Of a stretch of DNA of 64,000 nucleotides, positions 28,510 to 37,353 are shown piece by piece (position 1 is the stretch's first letter; every line of letters begins with the position of its first letter). The stretch is taken from assembly GCF_900230215.1 (NCBI RefSeq), contig NZ_LT907982.1, forward strand, positions 1,550,001-1,614,000, given 5' to 3'. The position numbers and the translations under genes are program-made. The notes under the pieces are model-generated. The model was not told the origin of the DNA. It saw only the letters and a list, made by a program, of their open reading frames with translations, and ran no database searches. The stretch comes from Jatrophihabitans sp. GAS493 (GTDB taxonomy: Bacteria > Actinomycetota > Actinomycetes > Mycobacteriales > Jatrophihabitantaceae).

Positions 28510-29712
28510 ATGACGACCAGCACCGACCTCGATTTCACCAGCGTCGATGTCATCGCCGATCCGTACCCCTACTTCGCCGAGGCTCGGAGCGTGGCCCCGG
28601 TCCAGTGGCACGAGACGCTCGGGATGTGGGTCACCTTCGACCACGCCGCGGCCAGCGCGGTGCTGCGGGCGCGGACGCTCGGACGGATCTGGTCGCCGCG
28701 CTGGCCGGAGGTGCCGATGCCCGACTTCGAGCTCATCCACCGCAATTCATTGCTGGAGAACGAGCCGCCCACTCACACCCGGCTGCGCCGACTCGTCGCC
28801 GGAGCCTTCGGACGCGGACACGTCGAGCGACTGCGTCCGCGCATCGACGAGCTGGCCGCCGCCCTCGCCGATGAGGTCGCCGAAGCCGGCGCCGACGGCA
28901 CCCCGGTGGACCTCATCAGCCGCTACGCCGAGCCGCTGCCGGTGCAGGTGATCGCTGAACTGCTCGGCCTGCCACGGGCCGACTGGGGATTGCTCAGGCC
29001 CTGGTCGAACGCGATCGTCAAGATGTACGAGTACGACGTCAGTGTCGAACAGCGCGCCGCGGCCGAGCAGGCATCGGCTGACTTTGTCGGCTACCTGCGG
29101 GGCCTGGTGGTCACGCGCCGCCGCGATCCGGGCCCTGACCTCATCTCCTCGCTGATCGCCGAGACCGATGGTGACGGGGCGAGGCTGACCGAGGATGAGC
29201 TGATCACCACCTGCACGCTGCTGCTGAACGCCGGTCACGAGGCCACCGTCAACGTGGTCGGCAACGGCGTCACCGCCCTACTGAACCGCCCGGCCACACT
29301 ACGGCAGGTACGCGCGAACGCCGAGCTGGTCGACTCCTGCGTCGAGGAGATGATCCGCTTCGACTCCCCGCTGCAACTCTTCGAGCGGACGGCGACGGCC
29401 GACACCACGATCGGTGAGGTGACGGTGGCGGCCGGGGAGAAGATCGCGGCCCTGCTCGGCGCGGCCAACCGCGACCCAGCGGTCTTCGACGCGCCGGATG
29501 AGTTCCAGGCCGGTCGGGAGCGCAACCCCCATCTGGGCTTCGGCGCCGGCATCCACTTCTGCGTCGGCGCCCCACTGGCCCGCCTGGAGCTCCACTCGTC
29601 GCTGCAGACGCTGCTGCAGCGATTCCCGGCACTGGCACTGGCGCAGCAGCCACGACAGCGGAGCGAGTTCGTCCTCCGTGGAGTGCAGTCGCTACCGGTT
29701 ACGCTTCACTGA
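28510..29712 (+). CDS. Cytochrome P450
   Basis: A soluble bacterial class I P450 of about 400 residues. The I-helix oxygen-binding motif is A241-G-H-E-A-T246, ExxR is E280-M-I-R283, and the haem loop is FGAGIHFCVG with the thiolate ligand C351. The substrate is unknown; the pattern resembles CYP107-like enzymes. A start at 28459 is possible but would overlap the permease, so the ATG at 28510 is used. No ferredoxin or reductase gene is nearby. Its place between nucleoside permeases and cytidine deaminase is odd. Confidence 0.92.
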   Translation: MTTSTDLDFTSVDVIADPYPYFAEARSVAPVQWHETLGMWVTFDHAAASAVLRARTLGRIWSPRWPEVPMPDFELIHRNSLLENEPPTHTRLRRLVAGAFGRGHVERLRPRIDELAAALADEVAEAGADGTPVDLISRYAEPLPVQVIAELLGLPRADWGLLRPWSNAIVKMYEYDVSVEQRAAAEQASADFVGYLRGLVVTRRRDPGPDLISSLIAETDGDGARLTEDELITTCTLLLNAGHEATVNVVGNGVTALLNRPATLRQVRANAELVDSCVEEMIRFDSPLQLFERTATADTTIGEVTVAAGEKIAALLGAANRDPAVFDAPDEFQAGRERNPHLGFGAGIHFCVGAPLARLELHSSLQTLLQRFPALALAQQPRQRSEFVLRGVQSLPVTLH

Positions 29713-29738
29713 CAGCCCGACAACTACAGGAGATTCTG

Positions 29739-30131
29739 ATGCCCGACAACATCGATTGGCCCCAGTTGCGTCGTGCTGCCCTGGAGGCGATGGGCAACGC
29801 CTACGCCCCGTACTCGCAGTTCCCGGTCGGTGCCGCCGCCTTCGTCGACGACGGCCGGATCGTGGTCGGCTGCAACGTCGAGAACGCCTCCTACGGTGTC
29901 GGTCTCTGCGCCGAGTGCGGGCTCATCTCCTCGCTGCACGCCACCGGCGGCGGCAGCCTGGTCGCCTTCGCCTGCGTGGATCTGCACGGCGAGGTGCTCA
30001 TGCCCTGTGGGCGTTGCCGGCAGCTGCTGTGGGAGCACGGCGGCCCAGACATGCTCGTTGACACGGCGCAGGGGGCCCGTCCGATGACCGACCTGCTGCC
30101 GCTCGCCTTCGGCCCCGCCGATCTGGGTTGA
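29739..30131 (+). CDS. cdd: Cytidine deaminase
   Basis: A homotetrameric-type Cdd of 130 residues that converts cytidine and deoxycytidine to uridine and deoxyuridine. The zinc site is C57-A-E59 (catalytic Glu59) and C90-G-R-C93. YAPYSQFPVGAA and GCNVENASYGVGLCAE are family signatures. AGGAG lies about seven bases before the ATG. It is followed four bases later by deoA, so cytidine can be taken to uracil in one operon. Confidence 0.95.
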   Translation: MPDNIDWPQLRRAALEAMGNAYAPYSQFPVGAAAFVDDGRIVVGCNVENASYGVGLCAECGLISSLHATGGGSLVAFACVDLHGEVLMPCGRCRQLLWEHGGPDMLVDTAQGARPMTDLLPLAFGPADLG

Positions 30132-30135
30132 ACCG

Positions 30136-31422
30136 GTGACCTCAGAACCCTTTGACGCGGTCAGCGTCATCCGCACCAAGCGCGACCGCAGGCGCATTCC
30201 CGACCCCGAGATCGACTGGGTGATCGACGCGTACACCCGTGGTGTGGTGGCCGATGAGCAGATGTCCGCGCTGGCGATGGCGATCCTGCTCAATGGCATG
30301 GAGCGCGACGAACTGGCCCGCTGGACAGCGGCGATGATCAACTCCGGTCAGCGGCTGGACCTCTCCGCGGTGGCCAGACCGACCACGGACAAGCACTCCA
30401 CCGGCGGCGTCGGCGACAAGATCACGCTGCCGCTGGCTCCGCTGGTCGCCGCCTGCGGGGCGGCCGTCCCGCAGCTGTCCGGACGCGGCCTCGGGCACAC
30501 CGGGGGCACCCTGGACAAGCTGGAGGCTATCCCCGGATGGCGAGCCCAGCTGAGCAACGACGAGTTCCTGGCCCAGCTCAACAGCGTCGGTGCGGTGATC
30601 TGCGCCGCCGGTGACGAACTGGCCCCCGCCGACCGTAAGCTCTACGCCCTGCGTGACGTCACCGCGACGGTCGAGGCGATCCCGCTCATCGCCAGTTCGA
30701 TCATGAGCAAGAAGATCGCCGAAGGGGCGCAGTCGCTGGTGCTCGACGTGAAGGTCGGCAGCGGCGCGTTCATGAAGACGATCGAGGACGCCACCGAACT
30801 GGCCCAGACGATGGTCGAACTCGGAACCGCCCACGGAACCAAGACGGTCGCGCTGCTCACGGAGATGTCGACACCGCTCGGGCTCACCGCCGGCAACGGG
30901 TTGGAGGTGACCGAGTCGATCGAGGTGCTGGCCGGTGGCGGCCCGGCCGACGTCGTCGAGCTGACCGTCGCCCTGGCCCGGGAGATGCTGGCCGGCGTGG
31001 GGCTGGACTCCGTGGATCCGGCCGAGGTGCTGGCCGGCGGGCGGGCCATGGACGTCTGGCGAGGCATGATTCGGGCCCAGGGCGGCGACCCGGAGGCCGC
31101 CCTTCCGGTGGCCCGGCACAAGCATGTGGTCACCGCGGCCGCCAGCGGCACCCTGACCCGACTGGACGCCTACGCAGTCGGGGTCGCCGCCTGGCGGCTC
31201 GGGGCGGGACGGGCCCGAAAAGAGGATCCCGTCTCGGCCGGGGCCGGCGTCGTGCTGCTGGTCAAGCCCGGCGCCACGGTGTCGGCCGGGCAGCCACTAC
31301 TTGAGCTGCACAGCGACGATGAGGCCCGTTTCGGCCGGGCCGAGGAGGCCCTCGCCGGCGCCATCGACATCGGTGCCGCTGCAGTCGGCGCCGCCCCGCT
31401 GATCATCAAACGGGTGGAGTAA
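30136..31422 (+). CDS. deoA: Thymidine/pyrimidine-nucleoside phosphorylase
   Basis: A 428-residue enzyme that phosphorolyses thymidine or deoxyuridine to base and deoxyribose 1-phosphate. KHSTGGVGDKITLPLAPLVAACG and SGRGLGHTGGTLDKLE are phosphate and substrate signatures, and SSIMSKKIAEG is the conserved hinge. The C-terminal α/β domain, with VTAAASGTLTRLDA, is complete. It starts with GTG right after cdd. The last 17 bases overlap the convergent small membrane protein gene. Confidence 0.95.
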   Translation: MTSEPFDAVSVIRTKRDRRRIPDPEIDWVIDAYTRGVVADEQMSALAMAILLNGMERDELARWTAAMINSGQRLDLSAVARPTTDKHSTGGVGDKITLPLAPLVAACGAAVPQLSGRGLGHTGGTLDKLEAIPGWRAQLSNDEFLAQLNSVGAVICAAGDELAPADRKLYALRDVTATVEAIPLIASSIMSKKIAEGAQSLVLDVKVGSGAFMKTIEDATELAQTMVELGTAHGTKTVALLTEMSTPLGLTAGNGLEVTESIEVLAGGGPADVVELTVALAREMLAGVGLDSVDPAEVLAGGRAMDVWRGMIRAQGGDPEAALPVARHKHVVTAAASGTLTRLDAYAVGVAAWRLGAGRARKEDPVSAGAGVVLLVKPGATVSAGQPLLELHSDDEARFGRAEEALAGAIDIGAAAVGAAPLIIKRVE

Positions 31423-31720
31423 CTCCCGATTGGGGAGTCAACTGCCCGGATTCCGGGCCGAATACTCCCCACGACGGGGTGAATCGGCGGGCCGACGGGA
31501 ACGCCGCGCCGACGACCAGGCTGAGGACAGCGCCTAGAAGCAGCGCCGGAACCGCGATCTCGACGGCGGCGAAGACGGCGGTACGCGGGTAGACGAAGAG
31601 CCCGACGACGAACCCGACGACGGCTCCGATCAGGCCCACCCCGATAGCGGTGACCACAACGAAGCGCCCCAACAACGGCAGGGGCTCACGTTCGGTCCTC
31701 TTCACCTCAGCAGTATCCAC
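31406..31720 (-). CDS. Small two-helix membrane protein of unknown function
   Basis: A 104-residue protein with two hydrophobic segments (about 20-45 and 48-72) separated by YPRTAVFA, and a Gly/Pro-rich C-terminus. I recognise no family. It is convergent with deoA and overlaps it by 17 bases. The start is GTG with a weak ribosome site, so expression is less certain, although the helix pattern and coding bias look real. Confidence 0.55.
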   Translation of the reverse strand: MDTAEVKRTEREPLPLLGRFVVVTAIGVGLIGAVVGFVVGLFVYPRTAVFAAVEIAVPALLLGAVLSLVVGAAFPSARRFTPSWGVFGPESGQLTPQSGVTPPV

Positions 31721-31812
31721 CCGGCGGGCGATGTTGTGTCAGATCCCCGCGATGCCGCGGTCGATGCTCCCCAATCCGGGCCTGATCGGGTGCCGCGCGA
31801 TAGCGTGACGGC

Positions 31813-32994
31813 ATGACTGAGATCGCTGACCGCTCCGAACTGGCTGACCTGACCGGTGACCCCGAGAAGCTGGCCGACATTGTTCGCCGGGCCCCAAAGG
31901 TGCTGCTGCACGACCACCTCGACGGCGGCCTGCGTCCGCGCACCATCATCGAACTCGCCGCCGAGGACGGCTACGGCGAACTACCGACCGACGACGCCGA
32001 CCGGCTGGGCGAGTGGTTCCGCGACGCCGCCGACTCGGGCTCGCTGGAGCGCTATCTGGAGACCTTCGCGCATACCGTCGGCGTGATGCAGACCCGACAC
32101 GGGCTGATCCGGGTCGCCCGCGAGGCGGCCGAGGACCTGGCCGACGACGGAGTCGTCTACGCCGAGATCCGCTGGGCCCCCGAGCAGCACACCGAGGCCG
32201 GCCTCGCCCTGACCGAGGTGGTCGAGGCGGTGCTTGAAGGGTTCCGTCAGGGCGAGGCCAATGCGGCGGCCCGCGGCCATCGCATCCGGGTCGGCGCACT
32301 GGTCACCGCGATGCGTCACGCCGCCCGCTCGCGGGAGATCGCCGAGCTGGCGGTGTTGTACCGCGACCGCGGGGTGGTCGGCTTCGACATCGCCGGGGCC
32401 GAGGCGGGCTACCCGCCCACCCGGCACCTGGACGCCTTCGAATACCTGCGCCGGGAGAACGCGCACTTCACCATCCACGCGGGCGAGGCCTTCGGGCTCC
32501 CATCGATCTGGGAGGCCATCCAGTGGTGCGGCACCGACCGGCTCGGCCACGGAGTGCGGATCGTCGACGACATCCAGACGCCCTCCCGCAACCCCGCCGA
32601 CGCCGACGACCCGCAGGCGTCGGCGCCGGATCGGCCGGTACTCGGCCTACTGGCGCAGTACGTACGGGACAAGCGCATCCCGTTGGAGATGTGCCCGTCC
32701 TCGAACGTGCAGACCGGGGCCGCCGCGTCGATCGCCGAGCACCCGATCGGGCTGCTGCGCGAGCTGAATTTCCGGGTGACCGTGAACACCGACAACCGGC
32801 TGATGAGCGCCACCTCGATGTCGCGGGAGATGCTGCAACTGGTCGAGGCCTTCGGCTACGGACTGGACGATCTGCAGTGGTTCACCGTCAACGCGATGAA
32901 GTCGGCCTTCGTCTCCTTCGACGAGCGGCTGGCCATCATCAACGACGTCATCAAGCCCGGCTACGCCGCGCTCAAACAAGAGCTCAGCCAATAG
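31813..32994 (+). CDS. add: Adenosine deaminase
   Basis: A 393-residue deaminase that turns adenosine and deoxyadenosine into inosine forms. [12 protein letters not shown] contains the metal Hx[11 protein letters not shown] the third histidine and catalytic Glu, DRLGHGVRI the catalytic histidine, and VNTDNRL the metal Asp. The insert near [13 protein letters not shown] is usual for actinobacterial Add. It lies downstream of the nucleoside transporter, cdd and deoA. Confidence 0.95.
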   Translation: MTEIADRSELADLTGDPEKLADIVRRAPKVLLHDHLDGGLRPRTIIELAAEDGYGELPTDDADRLGEWFRDAADSGSLERYLETFAHTVGVMQTRHGLIRVAREAAEDLADDGVVYAEIRWAPEQHTEAGLALTEVVEAVLEGFRQGEANAAARGHRIRVGALVTAMRHAARSREIAELAVLYRDRGVVGFDIAGAEAGYPPTRHLDAFEYLRRENAHFTIHAGEAFGLPSIWEAIQWCGTDRLGHGVRIVDDIQTPSRNPADADDPQASAPDRPVLGLLAQYVRDKRIPLEMCPSSNVQTGAAASIAEHPIGLLRELNFRVTVNTDNRLMSATSMSREMLQLVEAFGYGLDDLQWFTVNAMKSAFVSFDERLAIINDVIKPGYAALKQELSQ

Positions 32995-32997
32995 CGT

Positions 32998-33528
32998 TCA
33001 GCTGCCGGTCGCAGCGTCGATCTCCTTCTCCAGTTCCTTCTCGTCGGCCCGCAGTTGCTTCTTGGTGATCTTGCCGGCGTGCTTGATCGCGGCGTCCACG
33101 TGCGCTTCGACGTCGGTGGCTGCGGCGACGACCAGCCCGCTCTGACCCTCGTCCAGCAGTTCGCCGAGGTCCTTGAGGTCCGAGCGGCTCATACCGGCCA
33201 CCACGTGTCCGGCCAGCGCGCCCAGGCCCGCACCGGAGGCACCGCCGACGAGCAGTCCGGCGCCCAGCGCGACGGCCGGGAAGATCGCCACCAGCGCGCC
33301 GCCGACCAGGCCGATCCCGAGGCCACCCCAGCCGCCCTGGCGGGTCGGCTGCTCGTGCTTCTTGACGATCTTCACCTTGCCGTCCTCGCCCCGAGTCACC
33401 ACCGCCGCGTCGTAGGTGTCGATGATGCCGGACTTCGTATAGACCTCGTGTACCGCGTCGTAGTCGGCGACAGCGGCGTCCTCGGTGTCGTAGGTGGCGG
33501 CGAAGAGGACAAAGGTATCCAGAGCCAT
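32998..33528 (-). CDS. DUF1269 family protein
   Basis: A 176-residue protein with a central glycine-rich hydrophobic stretch (GGWGGLGIGLVGGALVAIFPAVALGAGLLVGGASGAGLGALAGHV is summarised as residues about 65-110) between two polar α/β halves. The N-terminal FVLFAATYDTEDAAVADYDAV and the later SDLKDLGELLDEGQSGLVVAA match DUF1269, a membrane-associated family of unknown role. AGGAG precedes the ATG by about ten bases. It is convergent with add. Confidence 0.85.
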   Translation of the reverse strand: MALDTFVLFAATYDTEDAAVADYDAVHEVYTKSGIIDTYDAAVVTRGEDGKVKIVKKHEQPTRQGGWGGLGIGLVGGALVAIFPAVALGAGLLVGGASGAGLGALAGHVVAGMSRSDLKDLGELLDEGQSGLVVAAATDVEAHVDAAIKHAGKITKKQLRADEKELEKEIDAATGS

Positions 33529-33617
33529 GAGGGGTTTCTCCTAGTCAGTTCGTGGTCAACTTCCCCTCCATACAAGCGCCTCGCCGCGCCGGGACGTCAT
33601 CCGGGAAGCATGAAAAG

Positions 33618-35663
33618 CTAGTGACTTGCCTCCAACTCCAGCGGCCGGGTCGAGGCGGGCAGGATCGGGTCGTCGTCGACCATCCGCCGGGCCAGCGCGC
33701 CGAGCGCGGTCTTCAGCTGCTCGTCGTCGCCGGCGCCCCAATCGTTGAGCTCGCTGGCCAGCCACTGCCGCATCGCGGCCAGCAACTTCTCGAGCTCGAC
33801 CTGCCCGGACTCGGTGACGCTCAAATCGTCGAAGCCACCGCTGAGGTAGCCCGCAGTCTCGGCATTCTGGAAGGCCGGCTCCAGGACCGGTGCGGGAACC
33901 CGGATCCGATCGGCGATGGACTCCAGCCCGGTGTCGGCGCCCAACCGCTCGCGGACGTGCACCTGCCCGACGCACCAGGCGTTGGCGATATCCAGGTCGG
34001 TGCCAGAGGTCCGGTGCAGAGCGGGCAGCTTCCGCTTCCCCTGACTGCGCAGCAGTCGCGCGATCGCGACCTGGAGCTGGTGGTCGTTGTCGGAGGACTC
34101 CGGCATCCCGAAGCCACTGCCGACGTCGGCGGCGCCGGCCTTGGCCGAATCGCGCAGCGGCACCTCCTTCAGGAATAGCGCCAGCACGAACGCGGCCAGC
34201 GCCACCGGGACGGCCCAGAGGAAGACCACATGAATGGCGTGGGCGTAGGCGTCCACGATCGGCGCGACCTGTGCGCTGGGGTGGGCATGCAACTGCTCGG
34301 GCGTCGAGACCGTCCTCGGATCGATCCTCGCTTCGGTATAGGCCTTCGGCAGCGACGTCTTCAGCACGTTGGCGTAGACCGTGCCGAAGATCGCGGCGCC
34401 GAAGGAACTGCCCAGTGTCCGGAAGAAGGTGACGGCTGAGGTGGCGACCCCGAGATCACGGTAATGTGCCGTGTTCTGCACGATGATCGTCAGCACCTGC
34501 ATGCAGAGGCCGATGCCGGCGCCCAGCACCAGCATGTACAGCGACATCTCCAGCCAGCCGGTGCTCGCGTTCATCGTCGACAGCAGATACAGACCGACCC
34601 CCATCACCAGGGTGCCGCTGATCGGGAAGATCCGATACCGGCCGGTCTTGCCGACGAGGGTGCCCGAGATCAGCGACGTCACCAGCAGACCGACCACCAG
34701 CGGCAGCGTCCGTACCCCGGACCCGGTGGCCGAGACCCCCTGCACGTACTGCAGATAGGTCGGGAGGAAGGTCATCGCTCCGAGCATCGCGAAGCCGACG
34801 ATGAAGGCCAGGATGACGCTCACCGTGAAGACCTCGCCGCGGAACAATCGCAGCGGCATGATCGGATCGGCCGCCCGCGACTCGACCAAGACGAATACGG
34901 CCAACGAGATCGCCGACGCCACGAAGAGGCCGATGATCATTGGTGATCCCCACGGGTACTGGGTGCCACCGAAGCTCAGGGCCAGGACCAGTCCGGAGGT
35001 ACCGAGGGAGACGAAGACGATGCCGAGGTAGTCGATGTTGGGTCGGCCGGCGGCCCGCACATTGGGCAGGGTCGCACTGGCCAGGATGATGACCAGGATG
35101 CCGATCGGCAGGTTGATGTAGAAGACCCAGCGCCAGCTCAGGTGATCGGTGAAGAAGCCGCCGAGCAGTGGGCCGAGCACCGTCGCGACACCGAAGACGG
35201 CGCCGAGGGCACCCTGGTACTTGCCCCGCTCACGCAGCGGAATCACGTCGGCGATGAGCGCGGTCGCCGTCACCGCCAGGCCACCGGCGCCGATCCCCTG
35301 CACCGCCCGCCAGGCGATGAGCCAACCCATGTCACCGGCAAAGCCGCAGGCGGCGGAGGCGATGACGAAGATGGCGGCGGAGAGCTGGAAGATGAGCTTG
35401 CGTCCGAAGAGGTCGCCGAACTTTCCGGCCAGCACCGTGGCGATCGTGTCGGCGAGCAGGTAGGACGAGACGACCCAGGAGATGTGCTCGGCGCCGCCGA
35501 GGTCACCGGTGATCGTCGGCAACGCGGTCGAGACGATGGTCTGGTCTAGCGCCGACATAAGCATCCCCAGCAGCACGGTGCCGAAGATGATGTTCATCTG
35601 CCGTCGGCTGACCACCGGCTGGGGTGGCGCTGGTGATGGTTCAGTGCTGACCGCAACCGACAT
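33618..35663 (-). CDS. DHA2-family MFS efflux pump with C-terminal MarR-like domain
   Basis: A drug/H+ antiporter of about 681 residues. The first 500 form a 14-helix DHA2 transporter of the EmrB/QacA type ([19 protein letters not shown] is motif D1; [10 protein letters not shown] is motif [26 protein letters not shown] is motif C). The last 170 residues are cytoplasmic and contain a MarR-type winged helix ending in [24 protein letters not shown]. An ATG at 35690 exists, but AGGAG sits five bases before the ATG at 35663. No separate regulator gene is adjacent. Confidence 0.9.
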   Translation of the reverse strand: MSVAVSTEPSPAPPQPVVSRRQMNIIFGTVLLGMLMSALDQTIVSTALPTITGDLGGAEHISWVVSSYLLADTIATVLAGKFGDLFGRKLIFQLSAAIFVIASAACGFAGDMGWLIAWRAVQGIGAGGLAVTATALIADVIPLRERGKYQGALGAVFGVATVLGPLLGGFFTDHLSWRWVFYINLPIGILVIILASATLPNVRAAGRPNIDYLGIVFVSLGTSGLVLALSFGGTQYPWGSPMIIGLFVASAISLAVFVLVESRAADPIMPLRLFRGEVFTVSVILAFIVGFAMLGAMTFLPTYLQYVQGVSATGSGVRTLPLVVGLLVTSLISGTLVGKTGRYRIFPISGTLVMGVGLYLLSTMNASTGWLEMSLYMLVLGAGIGLCMQVLTIIVQNTAHYRDLGVATSAVTFFRTLGSSFGAAIFGTVYANVLKTSLPKAYTEARIDPRTVSTPEQLHAHPSAQVAPIVDAYAHAIHVVFLWAVPVALAAFVLALFLKEVPLRDSAKAGAADVGSGFGMPESSDNDHQLQVAIARLLRSQGKRKLPALHRTSGTDLDIANAWCVGQVHVRERLGADTGLESIADRIRVPAPVLEPAFQNAETAGYLSGGFDDLSVTESGQVELEKLLAAMRQWLASELNDWGAGDDEQLKTALGALARRMVDDDPILPASTRPLELEASH

Positions 35664-35772
35664 GCCCGCTCCTCTGCTGGACCATCCCAATATTCAGCGC
35701 TCGCCTTCAAGCTAGCGACAGCGGCGACGTTTTGTACAGAAGTCGGGATCGAGCAAGGCGTTGCGAAGACAT

Positions 35773-35830
35773 TGGGTGGTGCGTCCCCGCTGGCCAAATC
35801 ACGAGTCGAAGGCCAGCGGTGACACACCCA
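35773..35830. terminator. Stem-loop downstream of the orphan secreted protein gene
   Basis: CCGCTGGCC (35787-35795) and GGCCAGCGG (35811-35819) form a perfect 9-bp stem. TGGGTG (35773-35778) and CACCCA (35825-35830) add an outer stem. It lies between the end of the secreted protein gene and the MFS gene, both on the minus strand. No U tract was seen. Nothing else is evident in the 218-base gap. Confidence 0.45.
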
Positions 35831-35881
35831 GCGTCTGAACTGGTCGGCTACAGGCGTTGCCGGTTCAATTGCAGTGCCCCA

Positions 35882-36493
35882 CTAGGAGCAGATCGCGCTG
35901 CCATTGCCGGCGAACTGTGGGTTCGCCGACATCACAGTGCCGTCATCGAATCGCATCGACACGTGGGCGTTGGCGAGGTACACGGCTCCTGTCTGGGTGT
36001 GGCACGGGTTGACGGGGGGGGTCTCCGCGAAGAGCGTTCCACTCTGGACATTGAGGCTGCTCTGGGTCAGCACGCCGTTGTTTGTGCCGAGGTTCAGTGG
36101 GTCAACCTGCAGGTGTATGTTGGCGCTGTTGGTGGCTGCTGGTGTCATATAGACGAAAGCGCGCAAGTTGCCCGTGGTGTGGTAACCGTAGTCAAAGCCC
36201 CAGTACACCCTCACCGACTGCGGCTGGGAGTCGTAATCCGACTTGTAGTGGATGACGTAGGTGCAGTAGTAGCTGTCCGTGGTGCCCGGTGGCGTCCCGC
36301 CGTACCCGCCGCCAATAGTCGGGTAGTCCTGCAGAAAACTGCCGGTGTAGAGCGGGGAGTAAGCAACTGTTACGCCGGCGTCGGCCGGGCAGACTCCCGG
36401 CGTGGCGGCTTCGGCTGCTGTCGGTAGGGCGAGTAACCCGACCAACAACACCGTTGCGGCTAGTACAACTTTCAGCATTCGTTTGCGTCCCAT
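35882..36493 (-). CDS. Orphan secreted protein, lower GC
   Basis: A 203-residue protein that I do not recognise. Residues 1-29 are a Sec signal (MLKVVLAATVLLVGLLALPTAAEA) ending at AEA-ATP. The mature part is rich in Tyr, Thr, Asn and Gly, with four cysteines (GVCPAD, YYCTY, NPCHT, AICS), which suggests a disulfide-bonded β-rich extracellular domain. G+C content and codon use look lower than in the neighbours, hinting at horizontal transfer. GGAGG lies ten bases upstream of the ATG. A TACTGGTCAGTA palindrome sits about 30 bases before the start. Confidence 0.75.
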   Translation of the reverse strand: MGRKRMLKVVLAATVLLVGLLALPTAAEAATPGVCPADAGVTVAYSPLYTGSFLQDYPTIGGGYGGTPPGTTDSYYCTYVIHYKSDYDSQPQSVRVYWGFDYGYHTTGNLRAFVYMTPAATNSANIHLQVDPLNLGTNNGVLTQSSLNVQSGTLFAETPPVNPCHTQTGAVYLANAHVSMRFDDGTVMSANPQFAGNGSAICS

Positions 36494-36524
36494 TCTGGCG
36501 CGCCTCCCTTGATGGTGAAAACCT

Positions 36525-36536
36525 ACTGGTCAGTAA
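36525..36536. promoter_or_regulatory. Candidate operator palindrome TACTGGTCAGTA
   Basis: A perfect 12-bp palindrome, extended to 18 bp with one mismatch pair, lies 32 bases upstream of the orphan secreted protein gene. TetR-family dimers often bind sites of this shape. No regulator gene is adjacent. Confidence 0.4.
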
Positions 36537-36638
36537 GTCGTCTCTACTACAGCACAGGGGAACGTCCTGGGGAATAGCTCAGCAGTGGGTGCACATTGTT
36601 GGCTGGGTCACGGCCGACAGAGCACGTAGGGTCACCCC

Positions 36639-37346
36639 ATGGTCCCTGCGCTTCCCGCGCCCGCGCCGTCGGCCGCCAGCATCAGCGATGTGATCGCCCG
36701 ACTGCAGGCGATTGACGCGGCGCTGCCGGCCGCCGACGGAGTCGCCTGCTTCAACCGGATGTATCTGGGCGTCACGCAGGGCGTCGGCCAGCAGGTCGCC
36801 CAGGCTTTCTATGCCGATCCGGCCTTCGTCGAGCACTTGGACGTCGTCTTCGCCAACCTCTACTTCGAAGCGATCGACGCGATGGGGCAGCCCCGCGACA
36901 AGTGGCCGGTGGCTTGGCGCCCCCTCCTGGAGTCCCGCTCGACGCCCGGCATCGAGCCGATCCAGTACGCACTGGCCGGAATGAACGCACATATCAACCA
37001 CGACCTGGCGCTGGCCGTCGTGCAGGCCTGCGGCGAACTGGGCACCGCCCCCGGTGACGGCAGCCACCACGCCGACTACCAGAAGGTGGACCAGTTGCTG
37101 GATGCCTCAGAGCAGGCGGTGCGCCAATCCTTCGAGCCGAAGGACGTCGCGGCCGCGGATCGACACGTCCAGGCCGTCCTCAACCTGGTCTGCAACTGGA
37201 ACATCAACGCCGCCCGCGAGGGGGCCTGGAACACCGCGCTCGGCCTCTGGGAGGTGCGCAACTTCAAGATCGCCTCGCACCTGCTCACCGATGCGCTGGC
37301 CCACACCGTGGCCATGGCCAGTCGTGGACTGCTGCTTGCCGTCTGA
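36639..37346 (+). CDS. DUF5995 family protein
   Basis: A 235-residue soluble protein with the DUF5995 pattern: CFNRMYLGVTQGV near 37-49, FVEHLDVVFANLYFEAI, then the conserved ALAGMNAHINHDLALAVV near 107-124 and a later LNLVCNWNINAAREGAW. The histidines in NAHINHD and GSHHADY could bind metal, which is speculation. Function is unknown. It is a single gene, convergent with the EEP-family gene. Confidence 0.8.
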   Translation: MVPALPAPAPSAASISDVIARLQAIDAALPAADGVACFNRMYLGVTQGVGQQVAQAFYADPAFVEHLDVVFANLYFEAIDAMGQPRDKWPVAWRPLLESRSTPGIEPIQYALAGMNAHINHDLALAVVQACGELGTAPGDGSHHADYQKVDQLLDASEQAVRQSFEPKDVAAADRHVQAVLNLVCNWNINAAREGAWNTALGLWEVRNFKIASHLLTDALAHTVAMASRGLLLAV

Positions 37347-37353
37347 GCGGTGG

